Of a stretch of 64,000 bases of DNA, positions 26,536 through 41,427 are shown piece by piece (position 1 is the first letter of the stretch; every line of letters begins with the position of its first letter). The notes beneath the pieces were generated by a model that ran no database searches, was not told the DNA's origin, and saw only the letters and a list, made by a program, of their open reading frames with translations. The stretch is from Trichoplax adhaerens (Eukaryota; Placozoa; Uniplacotomia; Trichoplacea; Trichoplacidae): NCBI RefSeq assembly GCF_000150275.1, contig NW_002060946.1, positions 5,784,667 to 5,848,666 on the forward strand. Reading direction: 5' to 3'. The translations under genes were made by a program, and so were the position numbers.

Positions 26536-28467
26536 ATTTGATTGGTACTCATGTTGTCATCTTCAATTTTATACGACGCTATAGTATGGTAATTATGGGA
26601 GTGGACAGTGTACTTTGTAATCGTAAAAATGTTGTGGCAATGCAATCCAGGTTCTTGATACCTCTATGAATATTTTAATTTTACCAATACTCTATCGACC
26701 TTAGTGTTTAGCTTAATACAATTATTCATAATTATAATATCATGGCCAGGCTATGGTATGTTCTATAGTACATGTTAGTATTTTATGGTAATATTTTCCT
26801 GATGCGGAAATAGATATACTATAGTAGTTCAATAGAAGCTCTTCGACATTGCCATATCTTACAAATAATATCGACAGTCGAGCTCGTAGTATTATACATG
26901 TGTTTCATACCTTTGTCGCTTGGAAACGATATGAAGGGAAAGTATTATCTATTCTCATGGAAATAGACAGCTGATTGTATTTTGCATGATTATTTATTTC
27001 CTTCTATGCAAGTACAATTTTTTTAACGATTCTTACTTCAGTTATACTTCATCGTTCTGTCAACTATGCTTCAATTCATTTTTTTGTATTCAAATCTCGT
27101 CGACCACAAGTACGTCGAAGTAATCGTTTTATAAAATGGCGGCATTCTACCAAATTTTCTTCTTTTTGGCTAGAATAAGTGCAGTAATGTTGCTGTGTGT
27201 TGTATCGCCATTTTTTTGTTTTTAGCCTATCAAATCTAGGAATTGATTTCTTCTCTTCCATGGTTGACGTCATAATTATATTATTGGAATGGTCTGTATC
27301 GTTTTGTAGCGGAGCTATTAATTTGTACACAATTTTGGCTGATCCAATTTCAGCAACTTTCTCTGTTATAAAATACTGGTATGTCAGTTAACATACTACG
27401 TATACTACGTTTTCATATTATTGTAAATGTTTAGCTTGACCTAGCTCGGTGCTACGAATGTAGAGATCACTGTCTACGCGTTTTATTGGAACTTAATTAA
27501 GCTTAGTGTTTGTCCTTATCATTCAGTTGTGATTTCTTAATGGTTTAGTATATCATCACAATTAAGTGTTGGATCTTCTCATTTTTTGTTGATTATACTT
27601 GTATAACCTCGCTTTTACTGTAATATTTGATAGTATCTGTGCACCGTGCTAGAGTTTTTATACAGTAGCAAATCAATTTCAACATAGTTCAGTAAAGGTT
27701 CTTATGAATCAGACAGGCTTTGTGCTTGAATACTTGTATTTGGATATGCTTTTACTTGAATAAACAGTCCAAATTTATGGTGTTGCTAAATGAGTAATTT
27801 GCAGGCTAACAATTTTGAAATTCAATGACGGAAGGTACTACGTATGCAATTGATGATATATTGCTGTATCCATTATACAATATCATTTACCTAATTACTC
27901 TGACGACCATATTAGTTCTATAGTGACGGCACGCTATCTAAGATACTGCAGGATTACATCTACTACCAATTGTCTACAAACATTGAGTATTAACATAACG
28001 GATTAGTGCTAAGTAACTAGCATGTAGTCAGCAATGATTTGATACGTTTACTAACAACGACAAGAACGTTCTTTAAACCATGCAAAAGGAAAATTGTCCT
28101 TCAACGAACATTTCAATACATTCGATACATAAAAGTATCTATCTACCCGTGTAACTATTCATTCGCATGGCACACTGTATAAGATAATATTAAGGTGAAT
28201 AAAAGATTAATCTTCTGATAGTAAATTACAATTATTGGTATTTGGAATAGTATCTAAAGCTCAGTAAAAACAATTATTGTTCCTCGAAAAATATTGGTAA
28301 GAGTCATTCATGTATGTCCTGGTAACGATATGATATAATTTACTATTTAAATATATGACCTTTATATCAAATGACTCCCAATTTCTTGTAAGAATCTTAC
28401 ATACAAGGGAACTGTGCATAAAGGTTAGTAATGGTGGTCTTTCACTCAGTAGGCTGCAGAAATTAAT
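26536..28467. other. Intergenic region between the second bHLH gene and SKP1
   Basis: It probably contains the 3' untranslated region of the bHLH gene and the 3' end of SKP1. A minus-strand open frame of 65 codons at 27,273-27,076 is described under findings; it is not supported as a gene. A perfect TGACGTCA (CRE-type) palindrome occurs at 27,265-27,272. Nothing else is recognisable. Confidence 0.45.
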
Positions 28468-29690
<1,223 letters not shown>

Positions 29691-29934
29691 GTTTGCTGTA
29701 AAGTTTTATTTTCATAGAATAGAATGTAAGTCAGTTGAAATGATTTTAACATACTGTAGCAATGGAAGGATTAAGGGCATTTAATTTATCGTTATCTCTG
29801 TCATGCAAGTCTCCACGTGGGAACGTCGATCGATTAAAGTTACTCTAATTGAACCTACTATACAGATAGTCTCGAACTGGGTGTTATTGCAATGGAATTT
29901 CAAAATAATTGACACAATTTACAACATATTACCT
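29691..29934 (-). promoter_or_regulatory. SKP1 5' untranslated region with probable intron
   Basis: On the minus strand an acceptor (CTTTACAG) ends five bases before the SKP1 ATG, at 29,696. A good donor (AAAAAG|GTAATA) lies at 29,932. This suggests a non-coding first exon upstream of about 29,933 and an intron of about 237 nt inside the 5' UTR. There is no transcript evidence. Confidence 0.5.
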
Positions 29935-31554
29935 TTTTAACTACGAAATATTGAAAGAGTCAGACGCTTGATACTGCACTAACTAACGTTTGATTGTCTG
30001 ACTAGGCTTCAAATAAAAATGGATCAACATACGAAGCAGCACGGCACTGCAAACTCGCAACCGTTCCGGTCCGATTGGGAAAATATCTTCAATGCGTAAA
30101 GGTATGCAGAAGTAGGACTCGCCAAAGTAACCTTCCAGTCAAAATGGATAACCAATCAATAACTAATTATAAGGCAATCACAGTACGACCTAACCTAACT
30201 AAGTCCATTCAATTATAACGATTCTACGTAATCTGTTTACAAAAAAGTAGAAAGCAACTACTGTCGTTGGTTGTTGTTCAAAGAGTCGAATAGAAGCATG
30301 TTCAGCATTGAAATGGTCAACGTCATGCTTAGTAAGAATTTTAGACTACCTAAGAATACATAATTTGTATTTACGAAGTGATTTTCATAGCTCAACATTG
30401 AGTATGATTACCACTCCATTTTGAAATCATGGCAAAAATGCAGGATCCATTTGATGAGATTCCATCAAATATAGAGATGGAATAGACTAAGTTATTACAA
30501 GTGATGCCAATGTTATTTATTGTGGGAAGATTCCAATCATGCATTCCATGGCTGTAAACAATGTTCAGCGGTGAATTGAAACTACTGTATTTGATGGATT
30601 CAAATAGAAGATTCCTAGTGAGTGATATCAATGCATTGCCGTGTTCACTAGTTTATGGCGAATATAATTACATTAACAATTTGTTATCATTCTCCACTAC
30701 CGTCCGACTTTCAATAAAGTCAAAGATTGCCAATCGCCCATGAAATTGAACAGTTCTGACAAGAAAAGGGCAAGTTGATGACTGATTGAGGGCGCTATTG
30801 TCAAGTTCCAATTCCACTCTAAACAGTCAACCCGTCCATGACAACATTGGATATCAATCCATTGAGAGTGGATGCGCCATGGGTACTCCTGTTGTCAAGA
30901 TATGAAATGGGACTTGTATAACATGCAGTCGTTGCAAATTATAGCCTAATAAACGGGCGTTGAAGGAGTAAAGTCTGGACGTGTCAAACGGTAGCAACTA
31001 GCTGATTTGCTGAAACAAACTAAGGCATAAAAATAGTACACTGCGTCTAGCCATCATTTCTATTTGAAAGAGAATCTAGCGTCGTCGAGTAGAATAGTTT
31101 TGAAAGGTAGTTCAGTATGTTGTTTATGAAAAGCTTTGGCCTAATGGTGGTCGATCTATTCCTACCGTAGGCGAGTGGTATCTCTATTCTATCGGTAGAA
31201 GCATGAATATCGCATTTGCTATTCCTGCCCGTGCAACATGATGATCGTTCAAGTATCCAAGTCCGTCAAAAATCGATCGTCTATCTCAGCCATTGACGAC
31301 GATTGAGATGGACAAAATTAGGCTACAAACACACCAATTTGCTACATCTTGACCATTATCATGACTAGTTAGAGTCCATCTTATAAAATAGATTGTATTT
31401 GTGTGGAGAAAAGACTATCCTAGCCAGCTTACCTTGTAAAATTGAGGACAAAACTCTACCAACCTCGACAAGATTTCCGTTGGCTTTCGGCAGTTTGGTT
31501 TTGTTTTCTAAGCAAGTTTTTCATCTCCAGGTGTAAGGATTTAATTAATCGACC
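29935..31554. other. Upstream region of SKP1, no gene recognised
   Basis: This 1.6-kb stretch is somewhat less AT-rich than the left part of the window. Short open frames exist on both strands (for example a 26-codon frame near 30,019), but none has similarity or exon context. It lies in the divergent gap between SKP1 and PGGT1B. Confidence 0.45.
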
Positions 31555-32490
31555 GTACTACAGTACTTTGCTGGGCGCGTCAATAGTACTGTAACCTAGT
31601 GTAGCACAGTATGATACTGCGCTTGTGTTTGAGGTACTATGCTGTACTGTAGACTGGAGTAGAGTACAGGATGGTACAGTACAGAGTCTGCAAAAAGGAT
31701 TGCTAGTACTGTACACTGTACAGTACAGTACTACATACATTAGGACTAGGACTGGACCAGATCGGACTGGGCCAGACCGAACTGGACGGTGCCGAGTCTA
31801 CTGGTACCGTAGCAAAATTTGAAAATATCTCGACAGTTTTTATTCATATACTGTAGGTCAATTGGATTTCTTTTACTTCTAGCATGGTTTTACCATGAAA
31901 TCTTGAATGACTTCCTCAATAGACGGTCATGTTTATACTATGGATGTTGTATGGCTATGCCATAGCAGTTAGAAATAAAATAGAGGGGTATCTCATCCCA
32001 GTTGAAACTTGGAAGAGAAAGGACTTTTCCCTCCTTAGACTCTTCCTTCCATCTCAATGTCTTCTTAGCATAGTCTAGTCAAGGTTTAGACTAGTCCAGA
32101 TGTCCACACCGTCCAGACCTTGACAACGATGAAGATCTCCCTCCAACCGCAGCCTACAGTATATACTGTACAGTACGTACTGTCGACAAAAAGTACTGTA
32201 CACTGTAAAGCAAAGCACTATTCAGTACTAATCCTGTGCACTCATACTGTACAGTACAGTACAGTACAGTACAGTACAGTACTGTACTGTACAGTACTGT
32301 ACTGTACAGTACACAGGATTAGTACTGGATACTGTACAGCAGTACTTTACAGTGTACAGTGTACAGTGTACAGTACTTTACATCGCCTTGTGATGTTAAC
32401 AGCCTCTTTCTCTTCAGTCCTTTCATGGAGTTCAGTATAGTATGACTAGTGTTGTCTACAGTATGAGTAGTAGACTACCGCACAGTACTG
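31555..32490. repeat. CAGTA/TACTG palindromic cluster 1 (SKP1-PGGT1B divergent gap)
   Basis: Dense short words of the TACTGTACAGTA type occur at 31,558-31,735 and again at 32,155-32,490. The core at about 32,246-32,312 is an uninterrupted run of the pentamer CAGTA and its complement TACTG, switching orientation several times. The run is framed by the exact inverted repeat CAGTACTAATCCTGTG (32,223-32,238 and 32,312-32,327). Between the two parts is a short GGACTGG-rich segment (about 31,741-31,795). The cluster ends only about 70 bp before the PGGT1B start codon, so part is probably in its promoter or 5' UTR. Confidence 0.85.
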
Positions 32491-32559
32491 TACTGAAAAT
32501 ACATTTGGAGCAAAAGCGCAGCTGCAAGCAGTCCTGGAAACGTCGCAAATTTCAAGCCC

Positions 32560-35261
<2,702 letters not shown>

Positions 35262-35692
35262 AGATTGCAAATTTCATGGCCAGATTTTAAAATGAGACAT
35301 TCAAGATTGTACATAACACTGGCGCACGTTACTGATAATTTATGTATTCTTTTATTGTTCGGATTAACTGTTGGTTTGTTTTCAGAAAAAAGAACTTATC
35401 TTACAGGAAGATTTCACAGTAGTAGCAGTAACTATGACAGCCAACACAAATTAGAATGTACGCTATGTTAAAATAATCTGTAGCAATAGACAATTTCAAT
35501 TAAGTTACTGTACGTATGTAATATGCAATCCCTATAAATACAGTAGATGAATTTAATTATTTACAAGCACCTCGTCTTACTACTTAATTAAGTGAGAGTT
35601 AGTACAATGACCAATTGTTATTCACTACAACTACCTGAAAGGCAAAGTTGTAACGCTACTAAGATATAAAACTAGTGTATAAGAATTTGATT
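35262..35692. other. Convergent gap between PGGT1B and COPS3
   Basis: This 431-bp stretch must hold both 3' untranslated regions. I see no gene, repeat or palindromic cluster in it. Confidence 0.6.
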
Positions 35693-38600
35693 TTAATTAA
35701 AGTGTCCGTCGGTAAAACTCGTTTCTTCAAGGCCTCCAGAGTGATTCCTCATTGTCTAGAAAATTTTTACGTTTGCACATCAAATTTCCATGAAAATGTG
35801 ATAATAGGGCAATAGCCATTCTAAAACATGCTGTACATGTAGACATATATGCTCTTACCTTTCGAATAAATGATTTATCGACAGCTAAAGAATGATTCAT
35901 AAGCTGCATTCTTTCATCAAGATTGATACATTTTGCCATATTGTCTTCTAAATCTTTCAACATTGATACACTTGTTCCCAAGTCTTGAGGAGTATCATGG
36001 AAGGAGATCATACCATCTTGCTGATTAATCGTCGCAAAAATATCTTTTTCCTCTATCTATGAAAATGAGTTTATGATGTAGTTATTAACCAGCACAAATA
36101 AAACATAAAAATTTAGCAATTTACCATTCGTAGTAGACGAAGTTCAGCCTCATTTGCGTTTACCAAATGAACCCGATCGGCCATATCCGCCGGAGATAAG
36201 GTCAGGAATGTCTATTAGAAAATGAATACTGTATATCAGATAGCATTCGATTGAAACCTGCATTTTTAAACAGGCTACAGCTACCTTTGTTAGTCGTAAA
36301 ATATTTCTTCTAGTCAAAGATTGAATACATTGCTTTGCAAGACCATAATTGGAATCCTAATGAGAAATAATTAATGGCTATAATACTGCAACTGGTATCA
36401 AAGTGTTTGAATAAGAATTAACCCTCATTGCCAGTGTTTTCGATTAAACTTACCTCTATCATGGTTTCTCTGTTTTTATTGAGCGACTCTAACACCTTTG
36501 GTGCATCGTTCTTTGCATATGCATTGGCAAAATCATGGTAAGATTTAAACATTGCCTAAGATAGCACATATACCGTAGCAGATCTCAGTAAGCCAATTCA
36601 AAAATTATCAGTAACCGAAATGGTGATCTTCTCATAACAACCATGACTCCTACCTTAAAATTATTGTTAACTAAATGTGAAGTATAAGAAGGCAATGGCA
36701 CATACTTTCCACGGACGAGCAAACTTATTAAAATATATTTTTTATACGCTTCAATCATGATACGGCTTAATACATGACAAGGGGTGGTAGTTACCTATTT
36801 GTTCGAGTAAAAGTTGATAAAGTTTGACAAATAACTTAATGTTGACTAATTAAATGACATTTTCCATTAGTACTAACCACTTCAAAATAGAATAGGGCGA
36901 GTTCCCACTTTTTGATAGCCGCATATACCATGCCCCCGTAATAAAAGTACAGTAAAAATCGTTCTGTATCTACAAAAGGGTCCTAAGATAGGACAACAGA
37001 ATTAATTATTAGACGTTGATACGTTTGTTCGACAGGAAATTTAAGATTCAAGGAATGTTCAACTTTACCAAGCTGGACAGCAAACTTGTAATATCAACGT
37101 CTAGAAATGGCACAACAGGCTTTAAACACTTCGCCGCAAGGCACAACTGCAAGATGAATAAAATTGGCATCGGTGATTTAATTTAATGTCATTTTTGTCG
37201 TCGCATCGTTGTAATTTAATTTGATAAAATCTTACGTGAAGCTTTACGCTGTTAATTATAATGAGAAGCTCGGCTTCAGTTACCTTTGCTAGATTACAAT
37301 GAATTGGTGTCAGTTCATCAGGGGAATTCTGTATTTTGCGAATGAATGCTATTAAGGGTAAAATACCTCGAATGGCCTATATAGATCGATATAACAAGAT
37401 AGGCGACTATTATAAAACTGGCTGATTAATAGCAGTCTCCAATGCTAAGGTTCATGATCAATAACTGTAACATACTTGTCCCCTTTCGATCAGCTTATCC
37501 ACCATTCGTCCTATAAATTGAGTAACTATTCAACAAATACAGGCAAGGTAAATAAAAAGTCCATTTTAAGAGTAATACATATTACGTAGCAGCTAGCGTG
37601 TAATCATTATTTAATCTTATTATAATAAGATATACACACATATCATTCAAAGTGAAAGAGATACGACTAAATATTGATCATTATTTCGTACACTATACAA
37701 TTACATCTTTCTATATATCGAGAGAGGGAAAGATCGTCTTCAAGAGGTTTATAACAGTTTGAATAAAAATGTCAATATTACTCTAATTACCTAGCAATAT
37801 GTCACAATAAGGAAGTTGTTCTTTACAACAGTGCGTTAAGAAATTCTTCCCTTGAACAAATAAAGAGTCCCAATTCATGGAGGCAGTATTTTTCATTAAT
37901 TTGATATGCCTGTAACACATGTGTAATCAGTATCTTGTAGTTTGATAATATCCATCAAATGAAGCTAGCATGTACTAGGCAATCAATATTATTGCTATCA
38001 TTTAAAATGGAGATACTATTGCAAGTACTGTATAGGTATTGAATTAAATTAAGGATGCTTTTCCAATCTTATCAAGGATGATATTACTGTTTCAAGACAA
38101 AAATAGACACAACATAAGCAGTAGATTATCTGACTGATGAAGGATAAGTCAATCTTGTACAGAGAAGATAGCCGTTGTGGTTTTGAAGGTACAACAAATA
38201 GACGATTAATTAGCCTCCAGTGATATTCTGAAGTTGTTTAATACTGTAATTATGCTATCATCAAGGGTGAGGATGGATTGGCTACGTCTCATACGAGTCC
38301 TTCGGGATCGTCATGTTTTAGTATATCCATCCAGTACAGTAGAATATCGCAATAGAGTCGATAATGGCGTTATTAGTCATCATGGTCATCCGTTCCATGC
38401 TGCTCTTTCAATCCACTAGAGCTTGTTAATTTCCATTTTTTACAATGCAATTTGCAGTCCATTGGCAAGGTGCTTACGGCTCTATGATGGGGCGAAATTG
38501 TGCATAGCAGGGAAAATTTTCTATATTGAATGGCTTCAGCATCATCCTTTTACTTTCTATGCAGCTCTTTCGATCCACTAGAGGTTGTTCATTGATATTT

Positions 38601-39215
38601 ATTTTTTAACAATCCAATCTGCAGTCTATTGGCAAGGTGGTTACGACTCTATGATAGGCGAAATGGTGTATAGCAGGGAGAATAGAAGCTGAGTAGAAAG
38701 GGAAAATTTTCAATATTGAATGGCTTCAGCATCCTTTTCCTTTCCATGTAGCTGTTTCAATCCACTCGAGGGTGTTTATTGATATTTATTTTTTTACATT
38801 CCAATCTGCAGTCTATTGGCAAGGTGGTTACGACTCTATCATGGGCGAAATGGTGTATAGCAGGGGAAAATAGAAGCTGAGTAGAAAGGAAAATTTCCAA
38901 TATTGAATGGCTTCAGTATCATCCTTTTCCTTTCTACTAGTCAACGCGAACATGTTGGATAGAATAGCTCAAGGCACCGCTATGACAGTGTACTGTAAAG
39001 TTGCGAGTTGTCTATATCTATACGTACAAAAGGTAAAAGTATCCATAACTGTGGCGTGAAACGTCCAAGTCTGCAAGGAGAGCATCCAAGTTGAAGTGGT
39101 CTTCTGTTAAAGTTGGCTTAGCAATTTGTAATTTCTCTTTCAGAGCGCCGAAATTGCCACTTTCTGATAGCTCTCGAATATCGCTGGAAATGTTGGACAA
39201 GTTGTTGGTGGCCAT
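35693..39215 (-). CDS. COPS3: COP9 signalosome complex subunit 3
   Basis: CSN3 is a PCI-domain scaffold of the COP9 signalosome, which removes NEDD8 from cullins, so it regulates the SCF ligases that SKP1 serves. Twelve exons: 39,215-39,028; 37,909-37,791; 37,510-37,476; 37,376-37,284; 37,146-37,069; 36,982-36,878; 36,794-36,654; 36,555-36,454; 36,356-36,285; 36,211-36,125; 36,056-35,859; 35,755-35,693. They join in phase to 426 residues (human 423). Family blocks: LDALLADLDVSRHSYG, LFYYGG-type YFYYGGMVYAAIKKWELAL, RIMIEAYKKYILISLL, NYGLAKQCIQSLTRRNILRL, TFLTLSPADMADRV and INQQDGMISFHD. The second methionine of the first open frame was chosen as start because it matches the family N-terminus. 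Exon 12 gives a better C-terminus than read-through. Intron 1 carries a tandem repeat. Confidence 0.95.
38398..38941. repeat. Tandem repeat in COPS3 intron 1, about 160-190-bp units
   Basis: Three copies of GCTCTTTCAATCCACTAGAG begin near 38,402, 38,564 and 38,751. Each is followed by CTGCAGTCTATTGGCAAGGT, then GGTTACGACTCTATGATGGG, then TTGAATGGCTTCAGCATC. A final partial copy ends at about 38,941. The copies are much better conserved than arrays A-F, so this expansion is younger. Confidence 0.8.
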
Positions 39216-39261
39216 TTTCACCTTTGAATGTTGATAGCCGCCAGTCAATTTCCACTAGTAT

Positions 39262-40905
39262 CCACAGTATCAACAGTATCACTGTACAGTGTACAGTACT
39301 GTAGGAGAAAGGAGATGGAATGAATGTCCAATGCGGGGATTTCTCACACTCTACCTACTCAATCAGTAGGCTACAGCCATACTGTACAGTGTTGAGTACG
39401 GGTAGGATCCAACACTGACTGGGTATTGCTTCGTCGACTTGAGATTGTAACCAACGACGGCACTGCACCAGTATCACATTGGTACAATACGCTACAGTGT
39501 ACAGTGTACAGTATATGAGATTGTACTGTGGCGTAGTACTGTAGTTCTGGCTGGCTGCCTTGCCGTCTTCCTCTGGAGGTTTTGATTGAAGGCTGACAGG
39601 ACTAAAAATCCCCAATTTTAAAAGTACTATTTATACAACGGTATGCAATCGTGTGTAAGAACCATAAGGCCAGCGAGTATGTGTGTTGCCGTCTTAACAC
39701 AGTACAGAGGTCTTGACCGGTCTTCCTATGTACAGTGTACAGTCCCACTCTTTGCATTGTACTGTACAGTGTACAGTACTGCACAGTGACTGCTGACCGG
39801 TAAAAACCACAGAGTTGAGAAAAAAACTCTACAGTATGGTACTGGACTGGACGATTTGTTTAGTTTCTTTTTCAGATTCAGAATAAGGTAAAACATAGGA
39901 CTGAAGCCAACATAAAATTACTATACTTTATTCCATTATGTAGCGACTATCCATGCAAGAACAGTCGAAACACATAGTAATCATTACTATGGACTTTGCC
40001 ATCCAAAAGTTGGAAACGAAAATAAACACATTCAGTCAAATGACACCGACACTATACTGTACACTGTACGGTACTGTACTGTTCAGGTTCGGTGGTAGTC
40101 CTTGACAGTACCAGTACTGTACTCAGTGTTTTACTCTTGGACGGACAGACATTATGGACCAAGCACCTGGTTATGATAGTACTGTACTTTTAGGAGGGAG
40201 ACGATCGATTTTCAGTGGACTGATTTTTCTGAATAAAGTAATACTGTATTACGTTGAATCTTGTTATTTATGACTAAGTTCTGCTTGGAAACAGTTGTAT
40301 AAGATCGTCGATGTTAATGAAATGAGTAATAGTGATTTCGAAAATACTGTAGATACGGAAGATCCATACTAAGTAAGCATTCTTCAAATATTGACGACCT
40401 CATTTGGTAAGAATAGTCCGTCTGTCTGAGGTGGTGATGGCATGTACTGGACTTTCTGAATGGACCTTTACTACAGTAAGGGTTAATACAGAACACGACA
40501 ATTGGATACAGACAAGACTTCTGCAAGCTGTAGCTCAGCTTAGTCTAGCCTAGGCCTAGCAGGGTTGGACTAGACATAGTACACTGTACAGTTTGTAGTG
40601 GCATAGACTACTAGAAGAAAACGAAGGCTTTCGCCACAGTAGTCCATGACAGTAGACGCTTTCAGATATCTAGACTCAAAATCGTTAGCCGCGGGTGACA
40701 TTGATTCTGCTAGCATATGGGTCCCACGATCAAGTACCGGATCGTGCATGCCCAATCAGTGTCGCAATCATGACTAAAAATTCTTACTGTGCACTCGTGT
40801 ACACTGGACAGTATGTGTCCAGTATGGGTAGCATCCGGCGGCAGTACCGTCCATCCACGTTCTCCTACTGTACAGTGTACAGTGTACAGTGCACAGTACG
40901 TTACG
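39262..40905. repeat. CAGTA/TACTG palindromic cluster 2 (COPS3-OGDH divergent gap)
   Basis: Repeated TACTGTACAGTGTACAGTA-type words are scattered at 39,262-39,305, 39,380-39,545, 39,725-39,845, 40,050-40,190, 40,575-40,600 and 40,790-40,900. Between them are less AT-rich segments with no coding evidence. The cluster begins about 50 bp upstream of the COPS3 start codon and ends about 520 bp before the OGDH start. Apparent open frames here are by-products of the repeats. Confidence 0.8.
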
Positions 40906-41427
40906 CATCGCTAGGATGAAACACATCCCCTATCCGCGACACACACATCTTACTTGGCAATTGCTCTTCGCTTATGGCCACCGTTTACTGCAGCTGTCCA
41001 AATTGAAAATCAATTTTGAAACGCAAATTGATGCTCTTTATTGCTTAATATCATTCTATTACCTTGCAGTAAGTTGACAAGCTTGTCTCGATATCACTTA
41101 CTAGTATAAAATCGATAGTTTAGTACGCTTGAATGCTGTCGGCCGACGCGTGGCGTTCCCTTTTGAACGATGATACACTTCCATACCAACAAGTGATTGA
41201 TTAGTCAACATGTCTAGTTGGATTATTTTTACATTCTAGTAGGCATAAGCAATCGGTAGATTCTTCTACATTAATACTGAATTATTTTTTTTGGGACTAA
41301 CCATGTGTTGTATTAACTATTGATGAAATACTTTCAGCTTGTCAAGAATTCGAATTTCCTGTCTGGGGATAGTGTTTGTTTAGTAATTGATTGAGTTTCA
41401 TTGATCAACGATACACTGTCGAATATT
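40906..41427. other. OGDH upstream region
   Basis: About 520 bases between cluster 2 and the OGDH start codon. It probably contains the OGDH promoter and 5' UTR; no specific element can be assigned. Confidence 0.4.

Noticed and set aside
30019..30099. 26-codon + strand frame starting MDQHTKQHGTANSQ upstream of SKP1
   Set aside because: It lies opposite the likely SKP1 5' UTR/promoter and has no partner exon or similarity.
32120..32440. 106-codon + strand open frame, and similar frames at 31,558-31,822, 39,355-39,784, 40,695-40,919 and 51,879-52,469
   Set aside because: They run through CAGTA/TACTG pentamers, which lack stops in some frames and give repetitive Tyr/Cys/Thr/Val peptides; they are repeat artefacts.
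35727..35858. COPS3 C-terminus read through the exon 11 donor to a stop at 35,727
   Set aside because: A good GTAAGA donor precedes it, and splicing to 35,755 gives a tail more like the family (KTMRNHSGG...). The read-through tail is Cys/Phe-rich and unlike CSN3.
41401..41427. In-frame extension of the OGDH first exon upstream of 41,428
   Set aside because: It begins with TTG, not ATG. The ATG at 41,428 gives a typical mitochondrial presequence.
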